Shown here: in pieces, positions 25,608 through 35,341 of the stretch
How positions within the stretch are numbered: position 1 is the stretch's first letter
How the letters are laid out: every line of letters starts with the position of its first letter
NCBI GenBank assembly: GCA_945915475.1
Contig: CAMEFI010000007.1
Span: 1-64,000 of the forward strand
Direction of reading: 5' to 3'
Source: an uncultured Clostridium sp.
Lineage (GTDB): Bacteria > Bacillota > Clostridia > Lachnospirales > Lachnospiraceae
DNA length: 64,000 nucleotides
Translations under genes and position numbers: made by a program
The notes under the pieces: model-generated
What the model was told of the DNA's origin: nothing
Databases searched by the model: none
The model's input: only the letters and a program-made list of their open reading frames with translations

Positions 25608-26111
25608 ATGACTATAGGAGAAAATATCAAGAGAATACGTGAAAGTAACCGCTTAACACAAAAAGAACTTGCTCAATTATCAAAGATTAGTGAGGGAATG
25701 ATTAAGCAATACGAGACAAATGTACGTACTCCAAAACAAGATAAATTGAATCAAATTGCTGATGCATTGGGCGTGAATCCGGAAGTACTTGCAGCATCAA
25801 AGAATATAGTTGGTGAGGATATGCACGCATTATTCCGTGTTTTCAGAAATCACAACGGAAAATTTGACACAGCAGGGAATATTCAATTTAATTTATCAGA
25901 TATTGCACTTTGGTATGAAGAATGGAAATTATACCAACATACACTGGACGAAGCTGAAACGATTAAGGATGAGTTGGATAGAATGAAAATGATCAAAGAT
26001 GCTGAAGACCGGTTTAATTATTGGATGGATATTTATCCTCGCTCTGCGTCCTTAAAGCATAAATTTGACGATATTTACAATGAACATAAGAAGAAATTGA
26101 ATAATAAATGA
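25608..26111 (+). CDS. Xre/cI-like repressor of the integrated element
   Basis: 167 residues: an N-terminal helix-turn-helix (ENIKRIRESNRLTQKELAQLSKISEGMIKQYETN, residues 4-37, here cited in parts) with recognition segment SEGMIKQYE, a LNQIADALGVNPEVL closing helix, and a helical C-terminal half without protease motif. It diverges from the excisionase-integrase pair and most likely binds the two 19-base operators between them. AAGGGG lies ten bases before the ATG. It ends in a clear terminator. Confidence 0.88.
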   Translation: MTIGENIKRIRESNRLTQKELAQLSKISEGMIKQYETNVRTPKQDKLNQIADALGVNPEVLAASKNIVGEDMHALFRVFRNHNGKFDTAGNIQFNLSDIALWYEEWKLYQHTLDEAETIKDELDRMKMIKDAEDRFNYWMDIYPRSASLKHKFDDIYNEHKKKLNNK

Positions 26112-26119
26112 CCTTTATT

Positions 26120-26151
26120 GCCACTGACTTAATCATCGGTGGCATTTTTTT
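26120..26151 (+). terminator. terminator after the Xre repressor gene
   Basis: GCCACTGA (26120-26127) pairs with TCGGTGGC (26136-26143, one G-T pair), followed by A and seven T. Confidence 0.8.
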
Positions 26152-26298
26152 GAAAAAGGGTTCCAAAAATAAATCTCTAAAATAATAATATTTACAACAT
26201 CTATATTGTGTTTCAATATTCCATAAAAAAATCAGGAGCGAAACAACCGCGTTGCGGTGTGCCACTCCGTACAAAAGATCTTCATCTTTTCAATTATG

Positions 26299-27165
26299 TT
26301 ATTCAGTATATGCATTATTTAGCAAATTGTCAACTACTTTTTTATGGAATTTATAAACACCAACAATTTTTGTATTACTTTTAAAATAATGCTGATTTCG
26401 TATCACTCTGCCCTCCAAAAACTCCTTTATTTGTTGATACCTTTTCTGCCTAGATATTTCTCCCATCAAATTATCATATACATATAAAAGTGTAATAAAA
26501 TTATATGTAAATTTATAATTTAGATTATTAACTCTAGACTGCTTCGAAATATTAGGCATACCCTTAATAAATTTCGAAATCTCACTATTAATTTGTTTTG
26601 TATTATCAATTCGTTCCGTCATTTTATTTATTATACAATTGCTATGAGCCGCAGCATTTCGCAAATCTCTAATAACATTCATAAAAGTATTATTAACAAT
26701 TTGTACGCCATATTCTTTTTCATAATAAGAAGCAAAATACATTAAATCTCCAAAAGATATTAATTCAACAAAAACCCAAACAGGAAAATATGGATAATAT
26801 TTTTCTATTAAGTCTTTACAATATTCTCCAGATTTGTGACTTTTAATTTTCTTTAAAATACTGATATTACTATCTTTCGCAATAAACTTTCTTACAACAT
26901 TATATCCATCTTCATCTGGATTATTTGTAACATCTTCAAGAATTCTTACCTTTATGGCATGTTCTATATCCAAACACATTTCAATTATTATGTATCGCAA
27001 ATACATATCAAGCGTTGAAAGTTCCTTTAAATAAGCAAAATCTAGATTCTTATATTGCCCTTCTCTTTTTCCTGATAAACACTTTTCATAGTTGCACCTG
27101 TACGATGCTAGCTTCATGTAGTAATTATTATATGACAAAAAATCTCTAGCAGATTCTTCAGTCAT
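26299..27165 (-). CDS. Abi-family (AbiD/F-like) abortive infection protein, probably 5'-truncated by a stop codon
   Basis: 288-residue Abi_2-type protein associated with phage defence by abortive infection. Family marks are FLSYNNYYMKLASYR at the N-terminus, DMYLRYIIIEMCLDIEHAIK, and the HEPN ribonuclease motif RNAAAH (R-x4-H) near residue 170. Upstream the same frame continues with STKELLSVDQLIEHMK-like sequence to a GTG at 27243, but is cut by TAA at 27187-27189, exactly where relatives read ...EHMKSKGIKF. So either the protein starts at 27165 without a good ribosome site, or the gene is inactive. A/T content is higher than its neighbours, a sign of transfer. Confidence 0.75.
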   Translation of the reverse strand: MTEESARDFLSYNNYYMKLASYRCNYEKCLSGKREGQYKNLDFAYLKELSTLDMYLRYIIIEMCLDIEHAIKVRILEDVTNNPDEDGYNVVRKFIAKDSNISILKKIKSHKSGEYCKDLIEKYYPYFPVWVFVELISFGDLMYFASYYEKEYGVQIVNNTFMNVIRDLRNAAAHSNCIINKMTERIDNTKQINSEISKFIKGMPNISKQSRVNNLNYKFTYNFITLLYVYDNLMGEISRQKRYQQIKEFLEGRVIRNQHYFKSNTKIVGVYKFHKKVVDNLLNNAYTE

Positions 27166-27320
27166 TTCAACAAACTTAATTCCTTTTTACTTCATGTGTT
27201 CAATTAACTGATCGACTGATAAAAGTTCCTTCGTGGTAATCACCTCATCTTTAAGTTTATTTTAGTATATTACCATATGTTTATTGATTTATCCACTCAT
27301 ATTTTTGTTGCCAAAATGTT

Positions 27321-27347
27321 GCCACTTCACACAGAAGTGGCTTTTTT
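27321..27347 (+). terminator. isolated rightward terminator
   Basis: GCCACTTC-acaca-GAAGTGGC is followed by TTTTTT. No rightward gene ends here, so it may be left from the far end of the mobile element. The rest of 27244-27535 holds only the repeat and tuf terminator listed below. Confidence 0.65.
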
Positions 27348-27385
27348 AAATTAAAAAAGGCTTCCCGAGAAATCTCAGAAAGACC

Positions 27386-27518
27386 GATAAGCGCCCCTCC
27401 AAAATGCTTTGCATTTCCTCGGTCGCGGGCATTCGTTAAATGCCCGCAAAGGCAATAAAATAGGGACTTCCAAGTAAACTTGGAGTCCCTATTATTATCA
27501 CCTTAACTGGCGCTTATC
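27386..27518. repeat. 133-base inverted-repeat element after tuf
   Basis: GATAAGCGCC (27386-27395) is the exact inverse of GGCGCTTATC (27509-27518). Inside are a GCGGGCATT hairpin (27426-27447) and the tuf terminator. The nested symmetry suggests a small palindromic repeat placed next to the terminator. Confidence 0.55.
27459..27493 (-). terminator. terminator of the str operon (after tuf)
   Basis: AATAGGGACT(T)CCAAGT pairs with ACTTGGAGTCCCTATT; the minus-strand RNA then reads TTTTATTG. It lies 43 bases past the tuf stop. Confidence 0.75.
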
Positions 27519-27536
27519 TCATTGCTTTCGCGTAAA

Positions 27537-28724
27537 TTACTCGATAACGGTAGCAACACGACCAGAACCTACTGTTCTACCACCTTCACGGATAGCAAAT
27601 GTAAGACCCTGCTCCATAGCTACTGGATGAATCAACTCGATAGTCATCTCTACGTTATCACCTGGCATACACATCTCTGTACCAGCTGGTAACTCACAAA
27701 CACCAGTTACGTCTGTTGTTCTGAAGTAGAACTGAGGACGATAGTTGTTGAAGAAAGGAGTATGACGTCCACCTTCATCCTTTGTCAAAACGTAAACCTG
27801 AGCTGTAAACTTACGATGGCAAGTAACAGTACCTGGCTTAGCAAGAACCTGTCCACGAACGATCTGGTCACGGTTGATACCACGAAGTAATGCACCAATG
27901 TTATCACCAGCCATAGCCTCGTCTAACTGCTTACGGAACATCTCGATACCAGTTACAACTGTCTTCTGAACATCTTCCTTAACACCAAGGATCTCAAGTT
28001 CGTCATTCAAATGTAATGTACCACGCTCTACTCTACCTGTTGCAACAGTACCACGACCTGTGATTGTGAATACATCCTCAACTGGCATAAGGAATGGCTT
28101 ATCTGTATCACGCTGTGGATCTGGAATATAATCATCAACTGTGCTCATAAGCTCCATGATCTTATCGCCCCACTCGCCATTTGGATCCTCAAGAGCCTTT
28201 AATGCAGAACCCTTAACAATTGGACAATCATTGAATCCATACTCTTCAAGCTGCTCTGTAACTTCCATCTCTACTAACTCGATTAACTCTTCGTCATCTA
28301 CCATATCACACTTGTTAAGGAATACAACGATGTAAGGTACACCTACCTGACGAGACAATAAGATGTGCTCTTTTGTCTGAGCCATAACACCATCAGTTGC
28401 AGCAACAACAAGGATAGCACCATCCATCTGAGCTGCACCAGTAATCATGTTCTTAACGTAGTCAGCATGGCCTGGACAGTCAACGTGTGCGTAATGTCTC
28501 TTCTCTGTCTCATACTCAACGTGAGCAGTAGAAATTGTGATACCACGCTCTCTCTCTTCTGGAGCCTTATCAATGTTCTCGAAATCAGTTGCTTCGTTAC
28601 CAGCAACACGAGCTGCTAATACTTTTGTAATAGCTGCTGTTAAAGTTGTTTTACCATGGTCAACGTGACCGATGGTACCGATATTACAATGTGGTTTAGT
28701 TCTTTCAAACTTAGCTTTTGACAT
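27537..28724 (-). CDS. tuf: elongation factor Tu
   Basis: GTPase that delivers aminoacyl-tRNA to the ribosome. G1 is [10 protein letters not shown] near residue 19, switch [14 protein letters not shown]3 DCPGHAD, G4 NKCD, and domains 2 and 3 complete the 395 residues. Sequence and length are standard. AAGGAGG lies eight bases before the ATG. It is the last gene of the str operon and has the strongly biased, less A/T-rich codon use expected of a highly expressed gene. Confidence 0.99.
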   Translation of the reverse strand: MSKAKFERTKPHCNIGTIGHVDHGKTTLTAAITKVLAARVAGNEATDFENIDKAPEERERGITISTAHVEYETEKRHYAHVDCPGHADYVKNMITGAAQMDGAILVVAATDGVMAQTKEHILLSRQVGVPYIVVFLNKCDMVDDEELIELVEMEVTEQLEEYGFNDCPIVKGSALKALEDPNGEWGDKIMELMSTVDDYIPDPQRDTDKPFLMPVEDVFTITGRGTVATGRVERGTLHLNDELEILGVKEDVQKTVVTGIEMFRKQLDEAMAGDNIGALLRGINRDQIVRGQVLAKPGTVTCHRKFTAQVYVLTKDEGGRHTPFFNNYRPQFYFRTTDVTGVCELPAGTEMCMPGDNVEMTIELIHPVAMEQGLTFAIREGGRTVGSGRVATVIE

Positions 28725-28820
28725 TTTTATTCCTCCTTAATTATAGCCTCACGGGCTTTTAGTCACTAATACTGATTATATTAGAAAAGTCTAATATTTT
28801 CAAGTATTTTCTATAATAAA

Positions 28821-30941
28821 TTAGTTACCCTTCTTTGCGTTGATAACTTTGTCCTGTACAGACTTTGGAGCTGGCTCATACTTCTCAAAGAACATTGAGT
28901 AGTTACCACGACCCTGTGTAGATGAACGTAACTCTGTTGAGTATCCAAACATCTCTGAAAGTGGTACTAATGCACGTACAATCTTACCACCGCCAAGGTC
29001 ATCCATACTCTGAATCTGTCCTCGTTTTGCATTCAAGCTTCCGATTACATCACCCATGTACTCTTCCGGCATCGTAACTTCTACCTTCATGATAGGCTCA
29101 AGCAATACAGGAGAAGCCTTCTGCATAGCTTCCTTAAATGCCATAGAACCGGCAATGTGGAATGCCATTTCATTTGAGTCTACTTCATGGTAAGAACCAT
29201 CGTATACAGTAGCATGAATACCTACAACAGGGAATCCTGCTAAGGTACCAGCCTTTGTAGCTTCCTCGATACCTTCACCAACTGCAGGAATGTATTCCTT
29301 TGGAATCGCACCACCAACTACGGTAGAATCAAACTTAAATAATTCCTCACCATTGGCATCCATTGGCTCAAATTTAACTTTACAGTGACCATACTGACCA
29401 CGACCACCTGACTGTTTTGCATATTTGCTATCTACGTCAACAGCCTTAGTAATTGTCTCTTTGTAAGCTACCTGAGGTGCACCAACATTAGCCTCAACCT
29501 TAAACTCACGAAGAAGACGATCAACGATAACTTCCAAGTGAAGCTCACCCATACCAGCGATGATTGTCTGTCCAGTCTCCTGATTTGTATGAGCGCGGAA
29601 TGTAGGATCCTCTTCTGCCAGTTTTGCTAAAGCCTCACCCATCTTACCCTGATCATTCTTTGTCTTAGGCTCGATAGCAAGCTCGATAACAGGCTCTGGG
29701 AATTCCATAGACTCAAGGATTACCGGATGCTGTTCATCACAGATTGTATCACCAGTTGTAGTAAACTTAAATCCTACAGCAGCAGCGATATCACCAGAGT
29801 AAACCTTGCTAATCTCTGTACGATTGTTAGCATGCATCTGCACGATACGACCAACACGCTCTTTCTTATTCTTCGTAGCGTTCAAAACATAAGAACCTGA
29901 GTTACATGTTCCGGAATATACACGGAAGAATGCTAACTTACCTACGAATGGGTCAGCCATAATCTTAAATGCTAATGCTGAAAATGGTTCATCATCAGAT
30001 GACTTACGAGTAACCTCATTACCATCCTCATCTACACCAGTAATATCCGGCACATCAGTAGGAGCTGGCATATACTCGATAACACCATCTAACATCTTCT
30101 GAACACCCTTGTTCTTGTACGCTGAACCACAGAATACAGGAACTGCCTCATTGGCAATGGTACCCTTACGAAGTGCTTTCTTCATATCTTCAACAGAAGG
30201 CTCTTCTCCCTCAAGGTACTGCATCATGAGGTCATCATCTAACTCACAGCATTTCTCAACAAGATTCTCATGCCATTCGTCAGCCAACTCCTTCAAGTCA
30301 TCAGGAATTGCTGTAATCTCGATGTCCTCACCCTTATCATCTTTGTAATAGTATGCTTCCATCTCGAACAAATCGATCAATCCGGCAAAATCATCCTCTG
30401 CACCGATTGGAATCTGTACAGGAATGGCATTCTTACCAAGACGATCAATAATTGTCTGTACAGACATGAAGAAGTCTGCACCCATCTTATCCATCTTATT
30501 GATGAAAGCCATACGTGGAACATTATATGTGTCAGCCTGACGCCATACATTTTCTGACTGAGGCTCAACACCTGCTTTTGCATCAAATACGCCAACAGCT
30601 CCATCTAATACACGAAGAGAACGCTCTACCTCAACAGTAAAGTCTACGTGTCCTGGAGTATCGATAATATTGATACGATGCTCTAAAGCACCTTTCTTTG
30701 GCTTATGATGATCCTCAAGTGTCCAATGACATGTTGTAGCAGCGGATGTAATAGTAATACCACGCTCCTGCTCCTGCTCCATCCAGTCCATGGTAGAAGC
30801 GCCATCATGAGTCTCACCAATCTTATAGTTAACACCGGTATAATATAAGATACGCTCTGTAAGAGTGGTCTTACCGGCATCAATATGAGCCATAATACCG
30901 ATATTTCTGGTTCTATCTAATGGATATTCTCTTCCAGCCAA
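28821..30941 (-). CDS. fusA: elongation factor G
   Basis: Translocation GTPase of 706 residues. G1 [12 protein letters not shown] near residue 17, G2 region [14 protein letters not shown]3 DTPGHVDF, G4 NKMDKMGAD, then domains II-V ending with [22 protein letters not shown]. This canonical sequence between rpsG and tuf is the true EF-G rather than a tetracycline-resistance paralogue. It follows rpsG by 45 bases and precedes tuf by 96 bases. Confidence 0.99.
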   Translation of the reverse strand: MAGREYPLDRTRNIGIMAHIDAGKTTLTERILYYTGVNYKIGETHDGASTMDWMEQEQERGITITSAATTCHWTLEDHHKPKKGALEHRINIIDTPGHVDFTVEVERSLRVLDGAVGVFDAKAGVEPQSENVWRQADTYNVPRMAFINKMDKMGADFFMSVQTIIDRLGKNAIPVQIPIGAEDDFAGLIDLFEMEAYYYKDDKGEDIEITAIPDDLKELADEWHENLVEKCCELDDDLMMQYLEGEEPSVEDMKKALRKGTIANEAVPVFCGSAYKNKGVQKMLDGVIEYMPAPTDVPDITGVDEDGNEVTRKSSDDEPFSALAFKIMADPFVGKLAFFRVYSGTCNSGSYVLNATKNKKERVGRIVQMHANNRTEISKVYSGDIAAAVGFKFTTTGDTICDEQHPVILESMEFPEPVIELAIEPKTKNDQGKMGEALAKLAEEDPTFRAHTNQETGQTIIAGMGELHLEVIVDRLLREFKVEANVGAPQVAYKETITKAVDVDSKYAKQSGGRGQYGHCKVKFEPMDANGEELFKFDSTVVGGAIPKEYIPAVGEGIEEATKAGTLAGFPVVGIHATVYDGSYHEVDSNEMAFHIAGSMAFKEAMQKASPVLLEPIMKVEVTMPEEYMGDVIGSLNAKRGQIQSMDDLGGGKIVRALVPLSEMFGYSTELRSSTQGRGNYSMFFEKYEPAPKSVQDKVINAKKGN

Positions 30942-30986
30942 GATTTTTTCCTCCTTAATTTGTTATCACAAAATGGTACGAAATGA

Positions 30987-31457
30987 TTAGAATCTGTAAT
31001 GAGCAAATGCCTTGTTTGCCTCTGCCATCTTGTGCATATCTTCCTTCTTCTTTACTGCTGCACCAGTATTGTTTGCTGCATCCAGTAGCTCTTTTGCCAA
31101 TCTCTCTTCCATTGTCTTCTCACTTCTAGCACGTGAATAAGTTGTTAACCAACGAAGAGCTAATGCCTGTCTTCTATCAGGTCTTACATCAATTGGTACC
31201 TGATAAGTAGCACCACCGATACGTCTTGCCTTAACCTCAAGAACTGGCATGATGTTGTTAAGTGCCTCTTCGAATACTTCCAAAGCTGGCTTGCCAGTCT
31301 CGTTTGCAACACGCTCAAATGCGCCGTATACGATTTTCTGGGCTACACCCTTCTTACCGTCTAACATGATGTTATTGATAAGCTTAGTAACCACTTTGCT
31401 ATTATAAATTGGATCCGCTAATACGTCTCTCTTTTGAATATGTCCTTTACGTGGCAC
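30987..31457 (-). CDS. rpsG: 30S ribosomal protein S7
   Basis: 156-residue primary 16S rRNA-binding protein of the 30S head, starting [15 protein letters not shown] and ending [11 protein letters not shown], as usual for Firmicutes. It is the second gene of the str operon. The 247-base gap to rpsL is longer than usual and shows only a weak symmetric element (AAACCG...CGGTTT near 31546-31566). Confidence 0.99.
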   Translation of the reverse strand: MPRKGHIQKRDVLADPIYNSKVVTKLINNIMLDGKKGVAQKIVYGAFERVANETGKPALEVFEEALNNIMPVLEVKARRIGGATYQVPIDVRPDRRQALALRWLTTYSRARSEKTMEERLAKELLDAANNTGAAVKKKEDMHKMAEANKAFAHYRF

Positions 31458-31704
31458 GGTACTTCCCTCCTATTATTATTCTAATCTGGAAATTCTATAC
31501 ATTTAATTTCCAAACCGAGAGTTTTATAATATTTACTCTCTTGCTAAACCGATATCCGACCGGTTTAAAGGTACTCACGTTCCGCTTGGGAATTCTTGCA
31601 TTCACTTGGGGAACCTGTTCGTGCAGGTCTTGCATATATTATCTCAATAAATGAAAAACATAGCCATTACCAGCACTATTAATTTTTGTTTGACTTACTG
31701 TTAC

Positions 31705-32124
31705 CTACTTTGCATCCTTCGGTCTCTTAGCACCGTACTTAGAACGAGCCTGACGTCTCTTTGCAACGCCTGCTGTATCCAAAGTACCACGGATGATATG
31801 ATATCTGGTACCTGGTAAGTCCTTTACTCTACCACCACGGATCAGAACAACACTATGCTCCTGAAGGTTGTGACCTTCGCCTGGAATGTAGCTTGTTACC
31901 TCGACACCGTTAGATAAACGTACTCTGGCAATCTTTCTAAGAGCTGAGTTAGGTTTCTTAGGTGTAGCTGTCTTAACTGCTGTACAAACACCTCTCTTCT
32001 GTGGAGAAGCTGTGTCAGTAGGTCTCTTCTGCAAAGAGTTGTAACCTTTCTGAAGAGCTGGTGCAGTAGACTTTTTCTCTACAGTCTGTCTTCCTTTTCT
32101 AACTAACTGGTTAAATGTTGGCAT
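31705..32124 (-). CDS. rpsL: 30S ribosomal protein S12
   Basis: 139-residue decoding-centre protein: [12 protein letters not shown] at the N-terminus, [13 protein letters not shown] containing the lysine whose change gives streptomycin resistance (unchanged here), and [17 protein letters not shown]. The start at 32124 has AGGAGGTG seven bases upstream; the longer frame to 32205 is an artefact running into the leader. First gene of the operon, with a perfect promoter 90 bases upstream. Confidence 0.99.
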   Translation of the reverse strand: MPTFNQLVRKGRQTVEKKSTAPALQKGYNSLQKRPTDTASPQKRGVCTAVKTATPKKPNSALRKIARVRLSNGVEVTSYIPGEGHNLQEHSVVLIRGGRVKDLPGTRYHIIRGTLDTAGVAKRRQARSKYGAKRPKDAK

Positions 32125-32213
32125 GTTTTTCACCTCCTGTTTGTAATATTTGCGAGGAACCAGTTTCCTCATTTTGGGTACACGAATACACATAAATTCA
32201 CGCACACTTTGTC

Positions 32214-32242
32214 ATTATAGACAAGGAAACCCTTAGTGTCAA
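32214..32242 (-). promoter_or_regulatory. str operon promoter
   Basis: On the minus strand TTGACA (32242-32237), a 17-base spacer and TATAAT (32219-32214): both hexamers are exact consensus, as expected for ribosomal protein genes. Confidence 0.9.
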
Positions 32243-32650
32243 GGGATTTTATATAAAATTTTCGTCAAAAATGAAAAGCGCCTTGCAGGACATATGAAGG
32301 AGAACCTGCAAGGCAAGGGAAATGGTTATATCGAAAATAAACTGAATATCAAAATGTAAACGGCTACAATGTCATCGCTTATAAAACACTCGAACCAATA
32401 TTATTTTATAAGCGTATATTTGTAAGTGACTTCATTATATGATAGTTTCTATATTTTATCAAGCTTTTTCTTATGATTCAACTATAATCATCATAAAATT
32501 GCTTTTCATTTCAGTATTTCATTTACAATTGTAAGATGTATTATTCCGGGAATTCATCGTTTTAATCCGTCCGGCAGCAATCAACATTGCCATCCCTTTT
32601 CTGTCATGGTACAATAGTACTAATACTTACAAAAGCAGGGGGTTATAACC
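32243..32650. other. gene-free 400-base stretch with two inverted repeats
   Basis: CCTTGCAGG (32281) pairs with CCTGCAAGG (32305); on the minus strand it is followed by CGCTTTTCATTTTTG, so it could end leftward transcription, but no leftward gene is upstream of it. CGCTTATAAAA (32376) pairs with TTTTATAAGCG (32404). Beyond that only A/T-rich sequence and the upstream region of the next gene are seen. A small RNA ending at the first hairpin is possible but unproven. Confidence 0.4.
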
Positions 32651-34051
32651 ATGAATAATTCTACCAGTAAAAAGAAATCCATTCCACCAGTGTTCCTTGT
32701 GCTGATTGTACTCGTAGCACTTTCTTTTGTATTCTTTCTTGTGGCCTTGATACTTTTCAACACTCACGGGGAATCAGACGATAACAAGCATTCCAAATCA
32801 GAAGATACAGTAGCAGAATCCTCCAAGGAAGACACAACCCAGGAGGACACAACCGTTGCAGAAGAGAACACATCCGAAGAAGCTGCGCCTGCACTTCCCG
32901 ATTACAAACAGCCTTATTTTACCATTCTCAAGGAAAAACAGGCTGCCATTGGACAATACGACTGGCAATACGGATATGATTATGACGATTGGGGAACATT
33001 TCCAGCCAAAGAAAATACACCGATTGCTCTGACAGATATTAACGAAGACGGTATACCGGAAATGATTCTTCAATACTGTGAAGATGAAAATAAAACTTTT
33101 TCCACATTAGATATATATTCCATTGATGCAAACGGAGCAGCCACCTGTATATTTAATTCCGGATGGGATGCACTGGTTGCAGGTGGTTCCGGATATTACC
33201 TGTTCACTACTGCTGACAATCCACATTTATTTGCTTTCAACAGTATGGCAGACGAATTGGAAGAGGGGAGCTTCTATGAATTCATTCCCGCTGCCGACGG
33301 AACCTTACAGCAACAGGAAATTCTTTCTTACTCAGAAGAATTTACCGATGACAGTTATGATGTGTCTCGTTCCTATTTCAAGAACGGTGCGCCATGCGAC
33401 CAGACAGAATATGATTCCACTGTGAACAACATGCTGAATAATATGACACATTTTGTCATGTACAATGTAAACTACCGGACAGAAGATACCATTTCTTCCA
33501 TTTTATCCCACAGCAGTTTAGAATCCATGACATACGGCCAGGCATACCGTGCTCTTGGCGTACCGGATTCACCGGCAGAACAGACTCTTCCATTATCTGA
33601 AGATATTGAATTTACTTTTTCCAGCGGAGCAGGTGCCTGGAGTACCGGACTTACCCTGCATCCGGACGGAACATTTAGCGGATCATTTCATGATTCTGAT
33701 ATGGGTTCTAGCGGAGACGGATACGATGCAACCGTATATGTATGTGAATTTGATGGAAAATTTACGAACATCCGGAAAACAGATGACAACACCTATACCA
33801 TGACATTAGAATACTGTAATACAGCAAAAACACCAGAAGCAACCTGGATTGAGGATCGGACAAAATATGTCGCATCCACCCCTTATGGTATCGAGGGAGG
33901 CACTAACTTTACTTTGTATCTGCCCGGTACACCGGTTATAACCCTTCCTCAGGAATACGTTTCCTGGATTTATGATCTTGATAAAAACACAACTTTATCC
34001 GGATACGGACTCTATAACGTAGAACAGCAGGAAGGATTCTCTTCATATTAG
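32651..34051 (+). CDS. membrane-anchored extracellular protein, function unknown
   Basis: 466 residues. A basic tip, one transmembrane helix (VFLVLIVLVALSFVFFLVALIL, residues 14-36), and an acidic Ser/Thr/Glu-rich linker to about residue 85 tether a soluble extracellular domain. It contains ALTDINEDGIPEMILQY near residue 125, a DxNxDG calcium-loop pattern of the FG-GAP/dockerin kind seen in many Firmicutes surface proteins that compute a DUF-type beta fold. The C-terminal 150 residues are a separate beta-rich domain (TGLTLHPDGTFSGSFHDSD). GGGGG precedes the ATG. It stands alone on its strand and ends at a shared terminator. No function can be assigned. Confidence 0.75.
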   Translation: MNNSTSKKKSIPPVFLVLIVLVALSFVFFLVALILFNTHGESDDNKHSKSEDTVAESSKEDTTQEDTTVAEENTSEEAAPALPDYKQPYFTILKEKQAAIGQYDWQYGYDYDDWGTFPAKENTPIALTDINEDGIPEMILQYCEDENKTFSTLDIYSIDANGAATCIFNSGWDALVAGGSGYYLFTTADNPHLFAFNSMADELEEGSFYEFIPAADGTLQQQEILSYSEEFTDDSYDVSRSYFKNGAPCDQTEYDSTVNNMLNNMTHFVMYNVNYRTEDTISSILSHSSLESMTYGQAYRALGVPDSPAEQTLPLSEDIEFTFSSGAGAWSTGLTLHPDGTFSGSFHDSDMGSSGDGYDATVYVCEFDGKFTNIRKTDDNTYTMTLEYCNTAKTPEATWIEDRTKYVASTPYGIEGGTNFTLYLPGTPVITLPQEYVSWIYDLDKNTTLSGYGLYNVEQQEGFSSY

Positions 34052-34060
34052 AATATAAAA

Positions 34061-34088
34061 TACCAGGAACATCTCAGCGTTCCTGGTA
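34061..34088. terminator. bidirectional terminator
   Basis: TACCAGGAAC-N8-GTTCCTGGTA, a perfect 10-pair stem, has T-rich sequence on both sides (TAATTTTC rightward, TTTTATATTC leftward). It serves the convergent pair at 34051 and 34096. Confidence 0.85.
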
Positions 34089-34095
34089 TAATTTT

Positions 34096-35331
34096 CTAAT
34101 TCCGTCTCAGCGCTTCAATCGGGCTTAATTTCGCTGCTTTTCTTGCCGGGTATACCCCAAAGAGAATTCCAACTCCGGAAGAAAATGCAGATGCAAGTAA
34201 CACAGTACCAACACTCAGTGCCGGTGCAAAATGCATTTTCGGAACAATCATTCCGATTACGCCCGCAATAATCCATGCTCCAAGAACCCCAAGAAGGATT
34301 CCAATCAGTCCTCCGATCAGCGTAATAAATGCTGACTCTGCCAGGAACTGCACGGTAATGGAACCCGTCTTGGCTCCCAATGCCTTGCGGATACCAATCT
34401 CCCTTGTACGTTCTGTAACAGATACCAACATAATGTTCATAACACCAATACCACCAACCAACAGAGAAACGGACGCAACAAATGCTACGAACACCGTAAT
34501 CAAATTAATAACCTGATTCACTGTTGCCATCACATCATCAAAGCTCTGATAGTTATATACCTGTTCCCCTTTACAGTGATGCTTGGTCTCTAGATAATCA
34601 ATCACTTCTTTGCAAACCTCACCGGCATCTGCATCATCCTCTTTCAATGCGTAGAAATCCGTAATCTCATTGGACAGATCCCATCCCAGCGCATTGGTAA
34701 ATGCTTTCGGAGGAATAATAAGCTGTACCGATGGATCCTCATACATGGCCGTGATCATGTTGGATTCCTCCGATTTTGTAACTCCTACGATTGTCACCGT
34801 CATTTCTGCCGTATCCCATACATTAAGATCAATATCCATACCTACCACATTAGTGGATCCAAACATTTTCATTGCATCATCTTCACTGATTACACAGATT
34901 GGTTTTCCTTCTTCTGCTTCCCCATCTGTATAGGCCGCACCTTTCACAAACTCATCTTCCTGAAAAGTAAAGGCTTCGGCATCGGCTGCAACTATGGTAG
35001 CCTTAAAATCATCCTTTTTTGTTCTGGTACTTCCTTCGAAAATTGTCTGTGTGGTAACCGCCTTAATTCCATCCATTTTTCGAATGGTATCCATATCCTC
35101 TTCTGTAATATAGTATTTTTCCTGATAATCCAGGACAACAAATGCAAGCTGTCCTTTTCCAATACTCCCGAGTTCCTCGGAAATCATATCCGTCGCACCA
35201 TTTCCAATGGATATGATCAAGATAACAGACGAAATACCAATAATAATGCCAAGCATTGTAAGAAACGTCCGAACCTTATTGGCCCAGATATTTTTCAATG
35301 CCATCTTCACATATTCACCAAGTTGTCCCAT
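34096..35331 (-). CDS. MacB-like ABC permease
   Basis: 411-residue permease with the MacB_PCD/FtsX layout: helix 1 with NKVRTFLTMLGIIIGISSVI, a periplasmic-type extracellular core of about 210 residues, then three helices from about residue 280 containing the family motif GIGVMNIMLVSVTERTREIG. Works with the adaptor and ATPase encoded upstream (gaps of 10 and 38 bases) as a three-part efflux system like YknXYZ of Bacillus. Likely exports toxic peptides or drugs, but the substrate is unknown. Confidence 0.93.
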   Translation of the reverse strand: MGQLGEYVKMALKNIWANKVRTFLTMLGIIIGISSVILIISIGNGATDMISEELGSIGKGQLAFVVLDYQEKYYITEEDMDTIRKMDGIKAVTTQTIFEGSTRTKKDDFKATIVAADAEAFTFQEDEFVKGAAYTDGEAEEGKPICVISEDDAMKMFGSTNVVGMDIDLNVWDTAEMTVTIVGVTKSEESNMITAMYEDPSVQLIIPPKAFTNALGWDLSNEITDFYALKEDDADAGEVCKEVIDYLETKHHCKGEQVYNYQSFDDVMATVNQVINLITVFVAFVASVSLLVGGIGVMNIMLVSVTERTREIGIRKALGAKTGSITVQFLAESAFITLIGGLIGILLGVLGAWIIAGVIGMIVPKMHFAPALSVGTVLLASAFSSGVGILFGVYPARKAAKLSPIEALRRN

Positions 35332-35341
35332 AACCGGCCTC

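Noticed and set aside
31458-31704. Ribosomal protein leader or attenuator between rpsG and rpsL
   Set aside because: Only a short imperfect symmetry near 31546-31566 is visible, with no pseudoknot or terminator pattern that I can support.
27537-32205. Many long frames opposite or shifted within tuf, fusA, rpsG and rpsL
   Set aside because: They lie wholly inside unmistakable translation genes, lack ribosome sites and carry no domains; they are shadow frames.
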